Positions 1-8,178 of a stretch of DNA of 64,000 nt are shown one piece after another. The position numbers were made by a program, and so were the translations under genes. Within the stretch, counting starts at the first letter, position 1. The number at the start of each line of letters is the position of its first letter. Below the pieces are notes generated by a model. It did not search any database and was not told where the DNA came from. It saw only the letters and a list, made by a program, of their open reading frames with translations. The DNA is from Levilactobacillus mulengensis (GTDB taxonomy: Bacteria > Bacillota > Bacilli > Lactobacillales > Lactobacillaceae), in contig NZ_RHNW01000006.1 in the NCBI RefSeq assembly GCF_003946045.1, forward strand, positions 62,001 through 126,000, in the 5' to 3' direction.

Positions 1-37
1 CAAAACTGTCAGTACCCGCATCATCACCCACTACCCT

Positions 38-328
38 TGCCAGCCGGCTCTTTCAGCCGTTGTTAGCGACCAGAGGCGAATCAAGGTGACCTGCTGTGTC
101 GATGGCGTTAGCTGAGGTCCCTCACTCAGCTTAGGCCATGGGGCGACCTTTGAGACCGCTCCTCAGGCTCAAAGTCGAGGTGGAAGCCCGCTTCTCAAAC
201 AGCGGTTGTTTCCCACAATCACTCAAGCAAAGAACCGATGCTAGTCTAGGGACGGCAGCCACGGCCGTCAGCACCGGCATCAACCTCTGCCAGCCGGCTC
301 TTTCAGCCGTTGTTAGCGACCAGAGGCG
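38..328 (+). repeat. 41-bp exact direct repeat flanking structured repeat R1
   Basis: The 41 bases at 38-78 and 288-328 are identical and lie 250 bases apart. Each begins in a CAGCCGGCTC-type segment and ends at the ACCAGAGGCG start motif of a structured repeat, R1 and R2. Downstream of the motif the two copies diverge strongly in sequence while keeping the same fold. This looks like a tandem duplication of the repeat's leading edge, or two insertions of one element type side by side. Confidence 0.9.
61..230 (+). repeat. Structured intergenic repeat R1 (3' end degenerate)
   Basis: This is a non-coding element of the multi-hairpin family described in the findings. P2 pairs 102-116 with 125-139 and contains the family's T.T mismatch (109.132). 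P3 is CTTTGAG/CTCAAAG (148-154/168-174) with the A.G mismatch (155.167). The left arm of P1 (AAGGTGACCTGCTGTG type) is present near 83-98, but its right partner is not recognisable, so the 3' end appears truncated. It lies beyond the 3' end of the deo genes, on the opposite strand. Confidence 0.8.
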
Positions 329-508
329 GTTTCGCGGACGCAGCTGTGTCGGTGGTGTTAGACCGAGTGCTTTTTCTCGGCCTTACACCACGGGACGACC
401 TGGGAAACTCGCGCCCCTTGGCGAGGTTTCTAGGCGAGACGGAGGACCGCTTCTCAGGCCGCAGTCGTTCCCCACAGCAGCGGTAGCGAAGACCGCCGCC
501 GGGAGCGG
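311..508 (+). repeat. Structured intergenic repeat R2
   Basis: This copy has a very divergent sequence but the same fold. P1 pairs the segment starting GCGGTTTCGC (near 326-346) with the segment near 466-489 ending GCGAAGACCGC. P2 pairs 352-367 with 376-391 (T.T at 359.384, plus one A.C). P3 pairs 399-412 with 421-434 and keeps the A.G mismatch (407.426), although the usual CTTTGAG/CTCAAAG helix is completely rewritten. It is the best single witness for compensatory change in the family. Confidence 0.85.
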
Positions 509-515
509 ACCCCAA

Positions 516-556
516 CAACAAAAAAGAGCCAGCCGACAAGGAACGCCGACTGGCTC
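516..556 (-). terminator. Rho-independent terminator after pdp
   Basis: Read on the minus strand, GAGCCAGTCGGCG pairs with the following CTGGCTC-ending arm to give a stem of about 13 bp including G.U pairs. A run of T residues follows directly (the A-run at 516-523 on the plus strand). It sits just downstream of the pdp stop and ends the deoR-pdp transcript. Confidence 0.85.
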
Positions 557-580
557 GTAGGAGATGAAGCGCGGTTCTGA

Positions 581-1879
581 CTACCGAACCGTTTCGTGAA
601 TCAGCGTAATTGGTTTAGCTGAATCGCTAATTTCAATGTTCTTGTAAAGCATGTCCTTGATGTCATCAACATCTTCACGGTTACTGTAGATGGTCAAGAG
701 CGTGTCGCCGGTCTTAACGGCGTCACCGATCTTCTTGTTCATCATGATACCAACCGCGTAGTCCAGCTTGTCGTCAGCCTTTTGCCGGCCACCACCGAGT
801 AACATCCCGGCGATACCCATTTCATCGGCTTCAACCTTGCTGACAACCCCGTCAGACTTGGCTGGCAAGTCAATCTTGTATTTGGCTTGTGGCATGATTT
901 CTGGGTGTTCGATGACACTCCGGTCGCCGCCTTGGGCTTCGATCATGTCGCCGAACTTCTTCAATGCGGAGCCGTCTTCGATGGTCTTTTCACACATTGC
1001 CCGGGCCGTCTTCAAGTCGTCAGCCTTCCCAGACATGACAACCATGTGAGACCCTAACGTCAAGACTAAGTCGGTAATGTCGGCTGGTGCTTGGCCCTTT
1101 AAGAGGTCGATGGATTCCTTGATTTCCAAGGCGTTCCCAATGGCGTTCCCCAAAGGTTGGTTCATATCGGAAATGATGGCCATGCAGTTCATGCCGACCC
1201 CTTTACCAATACCCACTAAGGCTTTGGCCAATTCACGTGAGTCGTCCAAGGTCTTCATGAAGGCACCCGCACCGGTCTTAACGTCGATAACTAAGGCGTC
1301 GGTCCCGGAAGCAATCTTCTTGCTCATGATGGAACTAGCAATCAACGGAATGGAGTCAACCGTGTCGGTGACGTCCCGCAGCGCGTAGATTTTCTTGTCG
1401 GCGGGGGCAATGTTCCCAGTAGCCCCAACGATAGCCAAACCTTGGTCCTTCACTTGCTTCTTAAATTCGTCTTCACTGATTTCAACTTTGTATCCTGGAA
1501 TCGCTTCCAATTTATCCAAAGTACCACCCGTGTGACCCAGGCCACGGCCAGAGATCATTGGAACGGGAATTCCTAATGCGGCAACGATTGGCGCCAATGG
1601 AATACTGGTCTTGTCACCCACACCACCGGTCGAGTGCTTGTCGACTTTAATGCCAGGGATGCTGGATAAGTCCAAATGGTCCCCGGACTTCATCATGGCC
1701 ATGGTCAGCTCTGAGCGTTCAGCGTCGGTCATGTCGTTGAAGTACGTTGCCATCAAGAAGGCACTGGTTTGGTAATCTGGAATTTCACCGGAAACTACCC
1801 CATCAACGAAGGTTTGGATTTCTTCCTTAGTTAATTCGCCACCGTTACGTTTCTTATCAATAATATCTACCATTCTCAT
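581..1879 (-). CDS. pdp: Pyrimidine-nucleoside phosphorylase
   Basis: This 432-residue cytoplasmic enzyme splits uridine, thymidine and deoxyuridine with phosphate into base plus (deoxy)ribose 1-phosphate. It shows the nucleoside phosphorylase II signatures: an N-terminal helical domain starting [10 protein letters not shown], the phosphate-binding [12 protein letters not shown] segment near residue 80, and [16 protein letters not shown] near residue 109, which is the family signature. The length is normal. It is the last gene of the deo cluster, 37 bases after deoR and in front of a terminator, so it is probably co-transcribed with its regulator. ATG follows a GGAG 10 bases upstream; a second ATG two codons later is also possible. 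Pdp rather than thymidine phosphorylase is chosen from the Gram-positive context. Confidence 0.95.
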   Translation of the reverse strand: MRMVDIIDKKRNGGELTKEEIQTFVDGVVSGEIPDYQTSAFLMATYFNDMTDAERSELTMAMMKSGDHLDLSSIPGIKVDKHSTGGVGDKTSIPLAPIVAALGIPVPMISGRGLGHTGGTLDKLEAIPGYKVEISEDEFKKQVKDQGLAIVGATGNIAPADKKIYALRDVTDTVDSIPLIASSIMSKKIASGTDALVIDVKTGAGAFMKTLDDSRELAKALVGIGKGVGMNCMAIISDMNQPLGNAIGNALEIKESIDLLKGQAPADITDLVLTLGSHMVVMSGKADDLKTARAMCEKTIEDGSALKKFGDMIEAQGGDRSVIEHPEIMPQAKYKIDLPAKSDGVVSKVEADEMGIAGMLLGGGRQKADDKLDYAVGIMMNKKIGDAVKTGDTLLTIYSNREDVDDIKDMLYKNIEISDSAKPITLIHETVR

Positions 1880-1916
1880 GTTTCAGCCACTCCATTTCTA
1901 ATTGGGATAAACGTCG

Positions 1917-2873
1917 CTACTGTTTCGGCGTGTCCTTAAGTAGTTGTGCTGCTGCGTGTTGATCAATAATGAGGCAATTCGGGTAGCCGCCCAGTAAGGC
2001 TGCTTTCACGGCGGGGACTTTGGCATCCCCGGCCGCCACCAGAATTGAGTGTTCCTTTTGCTTTAAGCTTTCTAAATTAATGCCGATGGTCCGTTCATTC
2101 AGCTGTGGATTAACGATTTCACCATTTTCATCAATGTAGCGCGAGAAGATATCCCCCACCGCATGGGCCTGTAAGGATTCCTTTTCAGGTTCCTGCAGGT
2201 ATCCCAGCTGAAAGACCAACGCATTGTTGCGGACCGTCCCGACAGAATAAATCGCGATATTGGCTTTCTCGCCCAACTCAAGCAGATACTGAATGTGCCG
2301 TTCCTTCTCCACCAATTCCTTAGTTTGTTGGTGGTCGAAGATGACGGGCAGTGGTAAGTACTGCGGCACCGCGTGAAAAGCATTGGCAAAGGCGTCGATG
2401 CTCTCGTAAGCGTAGGTGTGCTCAGTGGAGTAACTCACACTCCCCTTAAGTTGAATGACCTCTACCCCGGTCAGGGTATCGGGTTGTAAATTGGAGCCAA
2501 TGGCGTAGATGGTCTTGCCCCAACCAATCCCGATAACATCGTGTTCCTGCACAATGTCTTCGAGATAGCGAGCGGCATACGACCCCACCGCGTTTAAAAT
2601 GTCACCAGTTGCGGTCAACTGCGTGGGCACCACGTGAACCTCCACGTGATAGGCCGCACCTAACGCATCTTCCAGCGTCTGCACGTCCTGCACGGGGTCC
2701 ACGATTTGAATTCGCACTAAGCCTTGTTCTCTAGCAAACTGAAGGAGCCGGGAAACCGTCGGCCGGGAAATCCCCAACTGTTGGGCAATCTGACTTTGAC
2801 TCTGATCAGCTTGGTAATACATCTTGGCAACGGTTAGTCCTTGGGCCAAGCGCTGTTCGGTCGTCTCTGCCAT
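1917..2873 (-). CDS. deoR: DeoR-type transcriptional regulator (SorC family)
   Basis: This 318-residue regulator has an N-terminal helix-turn-helix (SQSQIAQQLGISRPTVSRLL, about residues 28-47) and a C-terminal SorC-type sugar-phosphate sensing domain containing GIGWGKT and SVGTVRNNALV-like segments. In Bacillus the homologue represses the deo genes and is released by deoxyribose 5-phosphate. The position between deoD and pdp supports the same role here. The chosen ATG at 2873 lies eight bases after GGAGG; an ATG at 2879 is too close to that site. A structured repeat (2924-3150) and a terminator separate it from deoD, so it probably has its own promoter or depends on readthrough. The likely operators are the palindromes upstream of deoC. 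Confidence 0.92.
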   Translation of the reverse strand: MAETTEQRLAQGLTVAKMYYQADQSQSQIAQQLGISRPTVSRLLQFAREQGLVRIQIVDPVQDVQTLEDALGAAYHVEVHVVPTQLTATGDILNAVGSYAARYLEDIVQEHDVIGIGWGKTIYAIGSNLQPDTLTGVEVIQLKGSVSYSTEHTYAYESIDAFANAFHAVPQYLPLPVIFDHQQTKELVEKERHIQYLLELGEKANIAIYSVGTVRNNALVFQLGYLQEPEKESLQAHAVGDIFSRYIDENGEIVNPQLNERTIGINLESLKQKEHSILVAAGDAKVPAVKAALLGGYPNCLIIDQHAAAQLLKDTPKQ

Positions 2874-2923
2874 TCCCATTTCCTCCTCATTATTGGTTAT
2901 TTATTTTCTTTGGTGCGACGAAT

Positions 2924-3150
2924 AGTGAAAACACGACGATGTGGTCGTTCCCGCCGGTGGGTTCAAGGTGCCCTGCTGTGGGGCCGGTTCCAGCCTGAAA
3001 TGCGGGCTTCCACCTCGCCTTTGAGCCATAGTCCGGTCTCAAAGGTCGTCCCATGCTCTAAACTGAGAAAATCACTCAGTTAAGACCATCGACACAGCCG
3101 GTCACCTTGACCCACCTCTGGTCACTAACAACGACGTTACCATTTTCACT
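2924..3150 (-). repeat. Structured intergenic repeat R3, inside the deo cluster
   Basis: This copy is inverted, with element polarity on the minus strand. An extra outer stem joins AGTGAAAA (2924-2931) to TTTTCACT (3143-3150). On the plus strand P2 pairs 3053-3067 with 3075-3089; the T.T of the element strand is seen as A.A (3060.3082). P3 is CTTTGAG/CTCAAAG (3019-3025/3038-3044), with A at 3037 opposing G at 3026 on the element strand. P1 joins GGTCAAGGTGACC-like and GGTTCAAGGTGCCC-like arms. It separates deoD from deoR. Confidence 0.85.
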
Positions 3151-3384
3151 TTCGTAGCCAAATACCTACCGTCTGATTCACAGTCATGCCATAATCACTT
3201 GGCTGTCTGTGTACCAGGCGCTCTGTTCCTATCAGCCGCCGGTTCCGAGCGCCACGGTCCCGGCACTGATACTTTTCGCTAACTATCCAAAGAGTGTTTC
3301 ACCCTTGACCTACCCAAATTATCTTCACCAGGATAGTTTGAGTAGCCACTTAGCTATTCACCCTCTGGTTCATTACCTAATAGA

Positions 3385-3421
3385 AAAGGCGGGCGCGTCT
3401 CTTTAGTCCGCACCCGCCACT
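3385..3421 (-). terminator. Terminator after deoD
   Basis: On the minus strand GGCGGGTGCG pairs with CGCGCCCGCC across a short loop, followed by TTTTCT. It begins four bases after the deoD stop. It should end or attenuate the deoCBD message before deoR-pdp. Confidence 0.85.
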
Positions 3422-3424
3422 TCA

Positions 3425-4132
3425 TTACGCTTTAACGGCTGTGTCTAAAGCAACCTTGATCATATCGTTGAAGGACTTTTCCCGTTCTTCTGGCGTCGTT
3501 GATTCACCGGTAATCAAGTGGTTACTGATGGTCAAGACGGAAAGTGCGCGAACATGGTACTTCGCAGCTAACAGGAAGAGCGCCGTTGATTCCATTTCAG
3601 TGGCAATCACACCGTAATCAATCAGCTTTTGCCGATCCATTTCGTCGTTGTAGAACCGATCTTCGGCTAAGATGTTCCCCACCCGAACTGGGATCTTCAA
3701 GTCTTGGGCCACGTGGTAAGCGGTGTCCAACAGACCAAAGTCACTGATTGGAGTGTAGTACATCCCTGCGCCAAAGGTGTTTTGGATAATGGAAGAATCC
3801 GTTGAAGCGGATTGGGCCAAGACCACGTCGCGAACGTGAACGTCTGGGCTCATCCCACCGGAAGTCCCTACCCGGAACAACGTCTTTACGCCGTATTCAC
3901 TAATCAGTTCGTTGGCGTAAATGGAAATTGAAGGAATCCCCATCCCAGTGCCTTGCACGGAGATACGCTTGCCCTTGTAAGTCCCGGTGTAGCCAAAGCA
4001 GTTCCGGACCTTATTGTAGCAAACTGGGTTTTCTAAGAAGGTTTCAGCAATGTACTTTGCCCGTAATGGGTCACCGGGAAGTAAAACAGTGTCAGCAATG
4101 TCGCCCTTTTTAGCTTCAATATGGTTACTCAT
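3425..4132 (-). CDS. deoD: Purine-nucleoside phosphorylase (DeoD type)
   Basis: This 235-residue enzyme performs phosphorolysis of (deoxy)inosine, (deoxy)guanosine and probably (deoxy)adenosine in the cytoplasm. The length and sequence match the hexameric PNP/UDP phosphorylase family: [14 protein letters not shown] near the N terminus, the [16 protein letters not shown] segment around residue 61, and the [14 protein letters not shown] substrate-binding segment near residue 177. It starts ATG with AGGAGG upstream and lies 31 bases after deoB in the same direction. Its product, (deoxy)ribose 1-phosphate, is the substrate of the neighbouring DeoB. It is followed at once by a terminator. Confidence 0.96.
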   Translation of the reverse strand: MSNHIEAKKGDIADTVLLPGDPLRAKYIAETFLENPVCYNKVRNCFGYTGTYKGKRISVQGTGMGIPSISIYANELISEYGVKTLFRVGTSGGMSPDVHVRDVVLAQSASTDSSIIQNTFGAGMYYTPISDFGLLDTAYHVAQDLKIPVRVGNILAEDRFYNDEMDRQKLIDYGVIATEMESTALFLLAAKYHVRALSVLTISNHLITGESTTPEEREKSFNDMIKVALDTAVKA

Positions 4133-4163
4133 GATTAGTTCCTCCTAAAATGGTTGTGGTTAC

Positions 4164-5351
4164 CTATTTCAAGTCTGCCAAGAAACTGTGGCCTTCATCG
4201 TTGCCAGCCACGCCAAAGTTATCCAAGACCGTTGCCCCAAAGTCAGAGAACGGTGAACGAACGCCTAAGCTCCCACCTTGCTTGATGCTTGGTGAGTAAA
4301 CCAGCAATGGCACTTGTTCACGAGTGTGATCGGAACCTGTAAAGGTTGGGTCGTTCCCGTGGTCAGCGGTGATCATCAGCAGGTCATCGTCATGCATGTT
4401 GTCTAAGACAGTGCCGAGGCGCTTGTCAAAGTCCATCAGTGCTTGCCCATAACCTTCTGGGTTGCGCCGGTGGCCATACATAGCATCGAAATCAACTAAG
4501 TTAATGAAGCAGAAACCGGTAAAGTCTTCTGCCATGACGTGGTCGACGTGGTCCATCCCGTCCATGTTGCTTTCGTTATGGTAGCCTTCGTCGATCCCAT
4601 GACCGGAGAAGATATCATTGGTCTTCCCAACGGCAACGACGTGGACACCAGCTTTTTGTAAGCGGTCCAGGTCAGTTTCGCCAGTTGGTTCCAACGTGAA
4701 GTCACGCCGGTTAGCGGTCCGGGTAAAGTGGTCCTTGTCAGGGCCAACGTATGGCCGTGCAATGATCCGGCCGACTAAGTATTCTGGGCCGTTGACCAAT
4801 GAACGCGCGTACTCACAGATCTTGTAAAGTTCTGCCAAAGGAATGACATCTTCATGGGCAGCAATTTGCAAAACGGAGTCGCCAGAGGTGTAGACGATCA
4901 AGTCGCCCTTGGCCATCTGTTGTTCCCCTAATTCAGCAATGATCTTGGTCCCGGATTCTGGCCGGTTACCAATGACTTTGCGGCCAGAGAACGCTTCCAA
5001 TTTGTCGATGATGTCGGCTGGGAAGCCGTTAGGGAACGTGCTCAGTGCTTTACGAACTGGCAAGCCCATCATTTCCCAGTGACCATCCATGGAATCCTTA
5101 CCGGCTGAGATTTCGCGCATCTTACCGTAGTAGGCCTTAGGATTATCCGCAACGGGAACCCCTTCGATGGGGGTGTCACGCAAGTTAGATAACCCAATCT
5201 TAGCCATGTTTGGTAAGGCTAATTTGCCGGCGAAATGCTGGCCGATGTGGCCCAGCGTATCTGCGCCTTCATCGCCATATTTAGCGGCATCGGGAGCGGC
5301 CCCGGCACCAACTGAGTCAATTACTAAGCCAAAAATACGTTTGTACTTCAT
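4164..5351 (-). CDS. deoB: Phosphopentomutase
   Basis: This 395-residue metalloenzyme of the alkaline phosphatase superfamily interconverts (deoxy)ribose 1-phosphate and 5-phosphate. Visible motifs are [13 protein letters not shown] near residue 10 (metal-binding Asp), [13 protein letters not shown] near residue 85 (phosphorylated Thr/Ser region), and the C-terminal metal ligands in [15 protein letters not shown] and [10 protein letters not shown]. The length is normal for the family. It lies between deoC and deoD with gaps of about 31 bases, so it is co-transcribed with them. It links the nucleoside phosphorylases to the aldolase. Confidence 0.97.
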   Translation of the reverse strand: MKYKRIFGLVIDSVGAGAAPDAAKYGDEGADTLGHIGQHFAGKLALPNMAKIGLSNLRDTPIEGVPVADNPKAYYGKMREISAGKDSMDGHWEMMGLPVRKALSTFPNGFPADIIDKLEAFSGRKVIGNRPESGTKIIAELGEQQMAKGDLIVYTSGDSVLQIAAHEDVIPLAELYKICEYARSLVNGPEYLVGRIIARPYVGPDKDHFTRTANRRDFTLEPTGETDLDRLQKAGVHVVAVGKTNDIFSGHGIDEGYHNESNMDGMDHVDHVMAEDFTGFCFINLVDFDAMYGHRRNPEGYGQALMDFDKRLGTVLDNMHDDDLLMITADHGNDPTFTGSDHTREQVPLLVYSPSIKQGGSLGVRSPFSDFGATVLDNFGVAGNDEGHSFLADLK

Positions 5352-5382
5352 ACCTTATTTACCCGCTTTCACAAATTAAATT

Positions 5383-6069
5383 CTAGTAACCGGACTTTTC
5401 GGCTGGTGCACCAGTCAAGATAGCAACCGTGGCACTGACACCTAAACGGCTAGCACCGGCATCGATCATTTCAACGGCTTCGTCCCAGCTATGAACACCA
5501 CCAGAAGCCTTAACGCCTAAGCGGTCGCCAACAGTTTCGCGCATCAATTTAACGTCTTCAACCTTGGCACCGGCAGTTGAGAAACCAGTTGAGGTCTTCA
5601 CGAAGTCTGCGCCGGCCTTTTCGCTTAACTTGCAACCGAGAACGATTTCGTCTTTGGATAACAGGCAAGTTTCCAAGATAACTTTCAAAATCTTACCCTT
5701 GGCGTGAACAGCGTCGGCCAATGACTTGATGTCAGCTTCAACAACATCATTGTTACCAGACTTTAATTCACCAATGTTGATCACCATGTCGATTTCTTCG
5801 GCGCCGTCATCGATAGCCTTTTGCGCTTCGAAGACTTCGCTATCAGTTGCCATGGCCCCGAGTGGGAAGCCCACAACGGCGATTGGGTTAACGTCGCTGT
5901 CCTTCAATTGCTCAGCAACGAACGGAATCCAGTAGGAGTTTACACAGACGGAAGCCGTGTCAAATTTCTTTGCTTCGTCACAAGTTTCTTTGATGCTGTC
6001 TTTAGTTGCATCTGCCTTTAAGTTAGTGTGGTCAATGTATTTTGCTAATTGTGCTTTCGTTAATGTCAT
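5383..6069 (-). CDS. deoC: Deoxyribose-phosphate aldolase
   Basis: This 228-residue class I aldolase cleaves 2-deoxyribose 5-phosphate to glyceraldehyde 3-phosphate and acetaldehyde. The Schiff-base lysine lies in [15 protein letters not shown] (about residue 150), and a second active-site lysine lies in LGVKASGGV. The N-terminal [10 protein letters not shown] segment is also typical. It is the promoter-proximal gene of the deo cluster. ATG at 6069 follows GAAAGGGG. Upstream lie a near-consensus promoter, two palindromes and a cre site, described separately. Confidence 0.97.
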   Translation of the reverse strand: MTLTKAQLAKYIDHTNLKADATKDSIKETCDEAKKFDTASVCVNSYWIPFVAEQLKDSDVNPIAVVGFPLGAMATDSEVFEAQKAIDDGAEEIDMVINIGELKSGNNDVVEADIKSLADAVHAKGKILKVILETCLLSKDEIVLGCKLSEKAGADFVKTSTGFSTAGAKVEDVKLMRETVGDRLGVKASGGVHSWDEAVEMIDAGASRLGVSATVAILTGAPAEKSGY

Positions 6070-6099
6070 TATATGAAACCCCTTTCATTTATCACCAAT

Positions 6100-6128
6100 A
6101 GCATACCCAATTCCTGCACATTTGTAAA
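6100..6128 (-). promoter_or_regulatory. Promoter of the deo operon
   Basis: On the minus strand TTTACA (6128-6123) and TATGCT (6105-6100) are separated by exactly 17 bases. The predicted start point is about 25-30 bases upstream of the deoC ATG. It is the best hexamer pair in the region. Confidence 0.85.
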
Positions 6129-6136
6129 CCCCTGAA

Positions 6137-6172
6137 TTGAACCGCTGTTCAAAAACGTGCACCTTTGTGCAG
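6137..6172. promoter_or_regulatory. Paired palindromic operator candidates for DeoR
   Basis: TTGAACCGCTGTTCAA (6137-6152) is a perfect palindrome with a four-base centre. It is followed by a second inverted repeat, TGCACCTTTGTGCA (6158-6171). Both lie just upstream of the -35 box of the deo promoter. The first resembles the TTGAA/TTCAA half-sites known for Bacillus DeoR operators. Assignment to the encoded DeoR is inference from location and symmetry. Confidence 0.7.
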
Positions 6173-6232
6173 AATCCTGCAAGAAAAGTTTCACTTTCCG
6201 GGTTTACCGTTTTACTTAATTGAAGCCCGTTC

Positions 6233-6246
6233 TGATAACGTTTTCA
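6233..6246. promoter_or_regulatory. CcpA-binding cre site upstream of deoC
   Basis: Read on the minus strand this is TGAAAACGTTATCA, which fits the cre consensus TGWAANCGNTNWCA at every fixed position. It lies about 105 bases upstream of the deo -35 box, so the deo genes are probably under carbon catabolite control by CcpA, whose gene is not in this window. At this distance CcpA could activate or act by looping. Confidence 0.75.
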
Positions 6247-6314
6247 TTTTTACTTGTGAAATTAATTAGTTCAGGGGACGGACGTTAAAGCCCCTCATTT
6301 TGTTAGAAAAAATT

Positions 6315-6358
6315 TTTTCAAAAAAATCGGCTGGATTAAAAATCCGGTCGATTTCTGG
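6315..6358 (-). terminator. Terminator after the secreted-protein gene
   Basis: The stem AAATCG.CTGGATT / AATCCGG.CGATTT around an AAA loop is followed on the minus strand by seven T residues. It lies about 80 bases downstream of the stop at 6438. Confidence 0.8.
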
Positions 6359-6437
6359 TAAATTTGGTCTTCAAGTACGAATTTGTTACCAAGCGTTCCT
6401 AGCAGTCGTCAGCCAGTTTCTCTCAGGCAGCAGCGAA

Positions 6438-7295
6438 CTAGTCTGGCATGTTGTCCCGAATCTTCTGACCAACTTCTGTGTTGGTGGGGCAGAACAACGC
6501 ATGCTTCTCACTAACATAGTAGGTATCCCACTTGTCCGTAATGGCCTTATAGGTTGCCGGCGTGAAGTCGCTCTTCATGATGCTGACCTGCATGGGCACT
6601 GAAAATAGACTTTGCGTGACGTAAGGAAAGCCGTCTTCATCGTAAGGTACATCATCAACGTAATAGAACGTTAAACCATTGACCTCGCCCTTTAGATCCG
6701 GCAGACTTAGCCAATCATTCCAGGACACATGTTTGGTGTCTTTGATGTAGAGTTTAGCGTTGTTGGTAGCAGTCGGCGTCGTCTGACTTGATTGGGTCTT
6801 ACTCCCCGCGGTCTTAGTGGCCGCGGTCGACTTGGTAGGCTTGGTAGTCGTCGATGGCATGGTGGTTGCGGTTGAAGACGTTGTTGGCGTCGTCAACTGA
6901 CTGTTGGTCTCGGAACTACGCTTCGTTTGTTTCTTCCGCCCATTGTAATAGGTTAAGTATTTTTCATTGACCCAGGCGCCCTTACCTTTGTAAGTCACAT
7001 ATTCGTATTCAGTCGGGTGCTTGTCTCCCAGTGAGATGCCCTTAACCTGATAAACCACCTTATTTTTCATAGTCCCTAAACGATACGCCCGCTTCAAACG
7101 ATAACGGTTATGTCTAACTTTATGTAAGGTGTACGCGTAATGCTTGTACCCCGACTTGCGAAAATTAAATGGATTATATGCTCGCGAATGCACCCAATTC
7201 AATTGATAACTCTTGTCAGCGTGCGCCGTCTGTGGCACCAGGCCACCCCCGATTAACCCGCCGAAAACTAACAATCCCACAATACTCTTCTTCAT
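6438..7295 (-). CDS. Secreted hypothetical protein with Ser/Thr-rich linker
   Basis: This 285-residue protein belongs to no family I can name. Residues 1-26 form a clear signal peptide (MKKSIVGLLVFGG, then cleavage near TAHA-DKS). Residues 27-120 are basic and tyrosine-rich and end in YKGKGAWVNEKYLTYYNG, similar in style to short surface-protein modules of lactobacilli. Residues about 128-195 are a low-complexity Ser/Thr/Lys linker. Residues 196-285 form a second globular part with several aromatic and acidic residues. There is no LPXTG or membrane anchor at the C terminus. The ATG at 7295 is preferred over one at 7304, which abuts the AGGGG ribosome binding site. It has its own terminator and stands alone. 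Confidence 0.75.
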   Translation of the reverse strand: MKKSIVGLLVFGGLIGGGLVPQTAHADKSYQLNWVHSRAYNPFNFRKSGYKHYAYTLHKVRHNRYRLKRAYRLGTMKNKVVYQVKGISLGDKHPTEYEYVTYKGKGAWVNEKYLTYYNGRKKQTKRSSETNSQLTTPTTSSTATTMPSTTTKPTKSTAATKTAGSKTQSSQTTPTATNNAKLYIKDTKHVSWNDWLSLPDLKGEVNGLTFYYVDDVPYDEDGFPYVTQSLFSVPMQVSIMKSDFTPATYKAITDKWDTYYVSEKHALFCPTNTEVGQKIRDNMPD

Positions 7296-7766
7296 CTGTT
7301 CCATCCCCTACCGACCACAACCGCAGCCAATTTGTCGGTGCATTTCACCACATTCCAGCAAGTGGACAACGCACCTAACCTTCTCAGTCTAGCCACAGTA
7401 TCACTGTTTGTCAATAATCATTGGGATAAATGGTTCAGGGACGACTAATTTTACGGCACCTAAGCATTAAAGTAGCTTTCTCCGTGAGAATCAGCTATCA
7501 TCACATCAACACCAAGTTAATCAGTAACTCATTGGTTCCAGCATTAAGTTGGTGATCACATTGTTCATCCCTGTCAGCCACATAGTCCTTAATCCTGGTG
7601 AAAGGAGGATAACCCTACCCAATAATGTTTGGTCATCAATCATCAGCCACCAGAAAAGTTTACTACCGAAAAAAATCGCCAGGGCTATCCCTCGCGATAA
7701 TTAATTAAGCCTGTTTGATTAACCGGATCAGCCCGGTGACTCCCCCCTGAATAAATGACCCTTAAC
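7296..7766. other. Intergenic region, no gene seen
   Basis: Apart from the terminator at 7672-7705 no gene is supported here. An imperfect inverted repeat, CACCAAGTTAAT (7510-7521) with ATTAAGTTGGTG (7543-7554), is visible. AAAGGAGG at 7599-7607 on the plus strand precedes only a 27-codon open frame at a poor distance. Confidence 0.6.
7670..7706 (-). terminator. Terminator after the small XRE gene
   Basis: On the minus strand ATCGCGAGGG pairs with CCCTGGCGAT (one G.G mismatch) around a four-base loop, followed by TTTTTTT. It lies about 60 bases beyond the stop at 7767. Confidence 0.8.
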
Positions 7767-8012
7767 TTATCCTTTGGCCGCACGTTGTCGGATTGTTTGA
7801 ATAAATTCAGCCTTCTTGCCAAAGAACAGATAGTTTTTAGGAATCTGGTAAAGTTGGGACAAACGTTCAATGGTTTTAATTCCCAAGTTTGAGCTATCTC
7901 GTTCCCAAGCAGCCAACGTTTGGTAATGGATACCTAGACAGGCCGCCGCCTCTTTTTGTGAATATCCCGCATTGTGGCGTGCAGCCTCTAGTGTAATTTG
8001 CAGCTTATCCAT
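7767..8012 (-). CDS. Small XRE-family helix-turn-helix regulator
   Basis: This 81-residue protein is made almost entirely of one Cro/C1-type HTH: ITLEAARHNAGYSQKEAAACLGI, then HYQTLAAWERDSS and a helix ending in YQIPKNYLFF. That is typical of short phage-type or toxin-antitoxin-type repressors, but no partner toxin gene is adjacent. ATG at 8012 lies eight bases after GGAGG; GTG at 8015 is possible. It is divergent from the XRE gene at 8179. Its promoter contains a palindrome between the -35 and -10 boxes, which suggests autorepression. Confidence 0.85.
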   Translation of the reverse strand: MDKLQITLEAARHNAGYSQKEAAACLGIHYQTLAAWERDSSNLGIKTIERLSQLYQIPKNYLFFGKKAEFIQTIRQRAAKG

Positions 8013-8041
8013 CACGGAATCCTCCTTACAATCACTTCCAC

Positions 8042-8070
8042 ATATTAAACGAGTTTATTCGTTTTGTCAA
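8042..8070 (-). promoter_or_regulatory. Promoter of the small XRE gene with embedded operator
   Basis: On the minus strand TTGACA (8070-8065), a 17-base spacer and TAATAT (8047-8042) form a near-consensus promoter. The spacer is filled by the palindrome AAACGAGTTTATTCGTTT (8047-8064; six-base arms AAACGA/TCGTTT). A protein bound there would block RNA polymerase directly. Confidence 0.85.
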
Positions 8071-8095
8071 TTATTGATTGATAGGAGTTTCTTGT

Positions 8096-8124
8096 TTGCT
8101 TGTCTAGTCACAATTCGTTATAAT
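8096..8124 (+). promoter_or_regulatory. Promoter of the second XRE gene
   Basis: TTGCTT (8096-8101) and a perfect TATAAT (8119-8124) are separated by 17 bases, about 55 bases before the GTG at 8179. It diverges from the promoter at 8042-8070. Confidence 0.8.
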
Positions 8125-8178
8125 GACGATAATAAGTGAAATTTAACCTTAGTATTAATTTTAAAAGGAGTGAACGTA

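Larger units (their letters stand above)
2874..3424. other. Intergenic region deoR-deoD
   Basis: The region holds the deoD terminator at 3385-3420 and repeat R3 at 2924-3150. Between 3150 and 3385 I see no gene, no ribosome binding site and no clear secondary structure. A plus-strand open frame at 3209-3406 lacks a ribosome binding site and protein-like composition. The 50 bases before deoR are AT-rich and contain GAGGAGG, but no strong promoter hexamer pair. Confidence 0.7.

Noticed and set aside
38-328. CRISPR array
   Set aside because: Only two copies of the 41-bp block, 250 bases apart, with no regular spacers and no cas genes in the window.
138-560. Open frames of 140 codons (plus) and 78 codons (minus) near the left end
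   Set aside because: They translate repeats R1/R2 and the pdp terminator, have no ribosome binding site and have an arginine/proline-rich composition expected from GC-rich hairpins.
3209-3406. Plus-strand frame of 65 codons between deoR and deoD
   Set aside because: No ribosome binding site, no recognisable composition, and it runs across the deoD terminator.
7649-7732. 27-codon plus-strand frame after AAAGGAGG at 7599-7607
   Set aside because: Spacing of about 16 bases and very short length, overlapping the terminator of the opposite gene.
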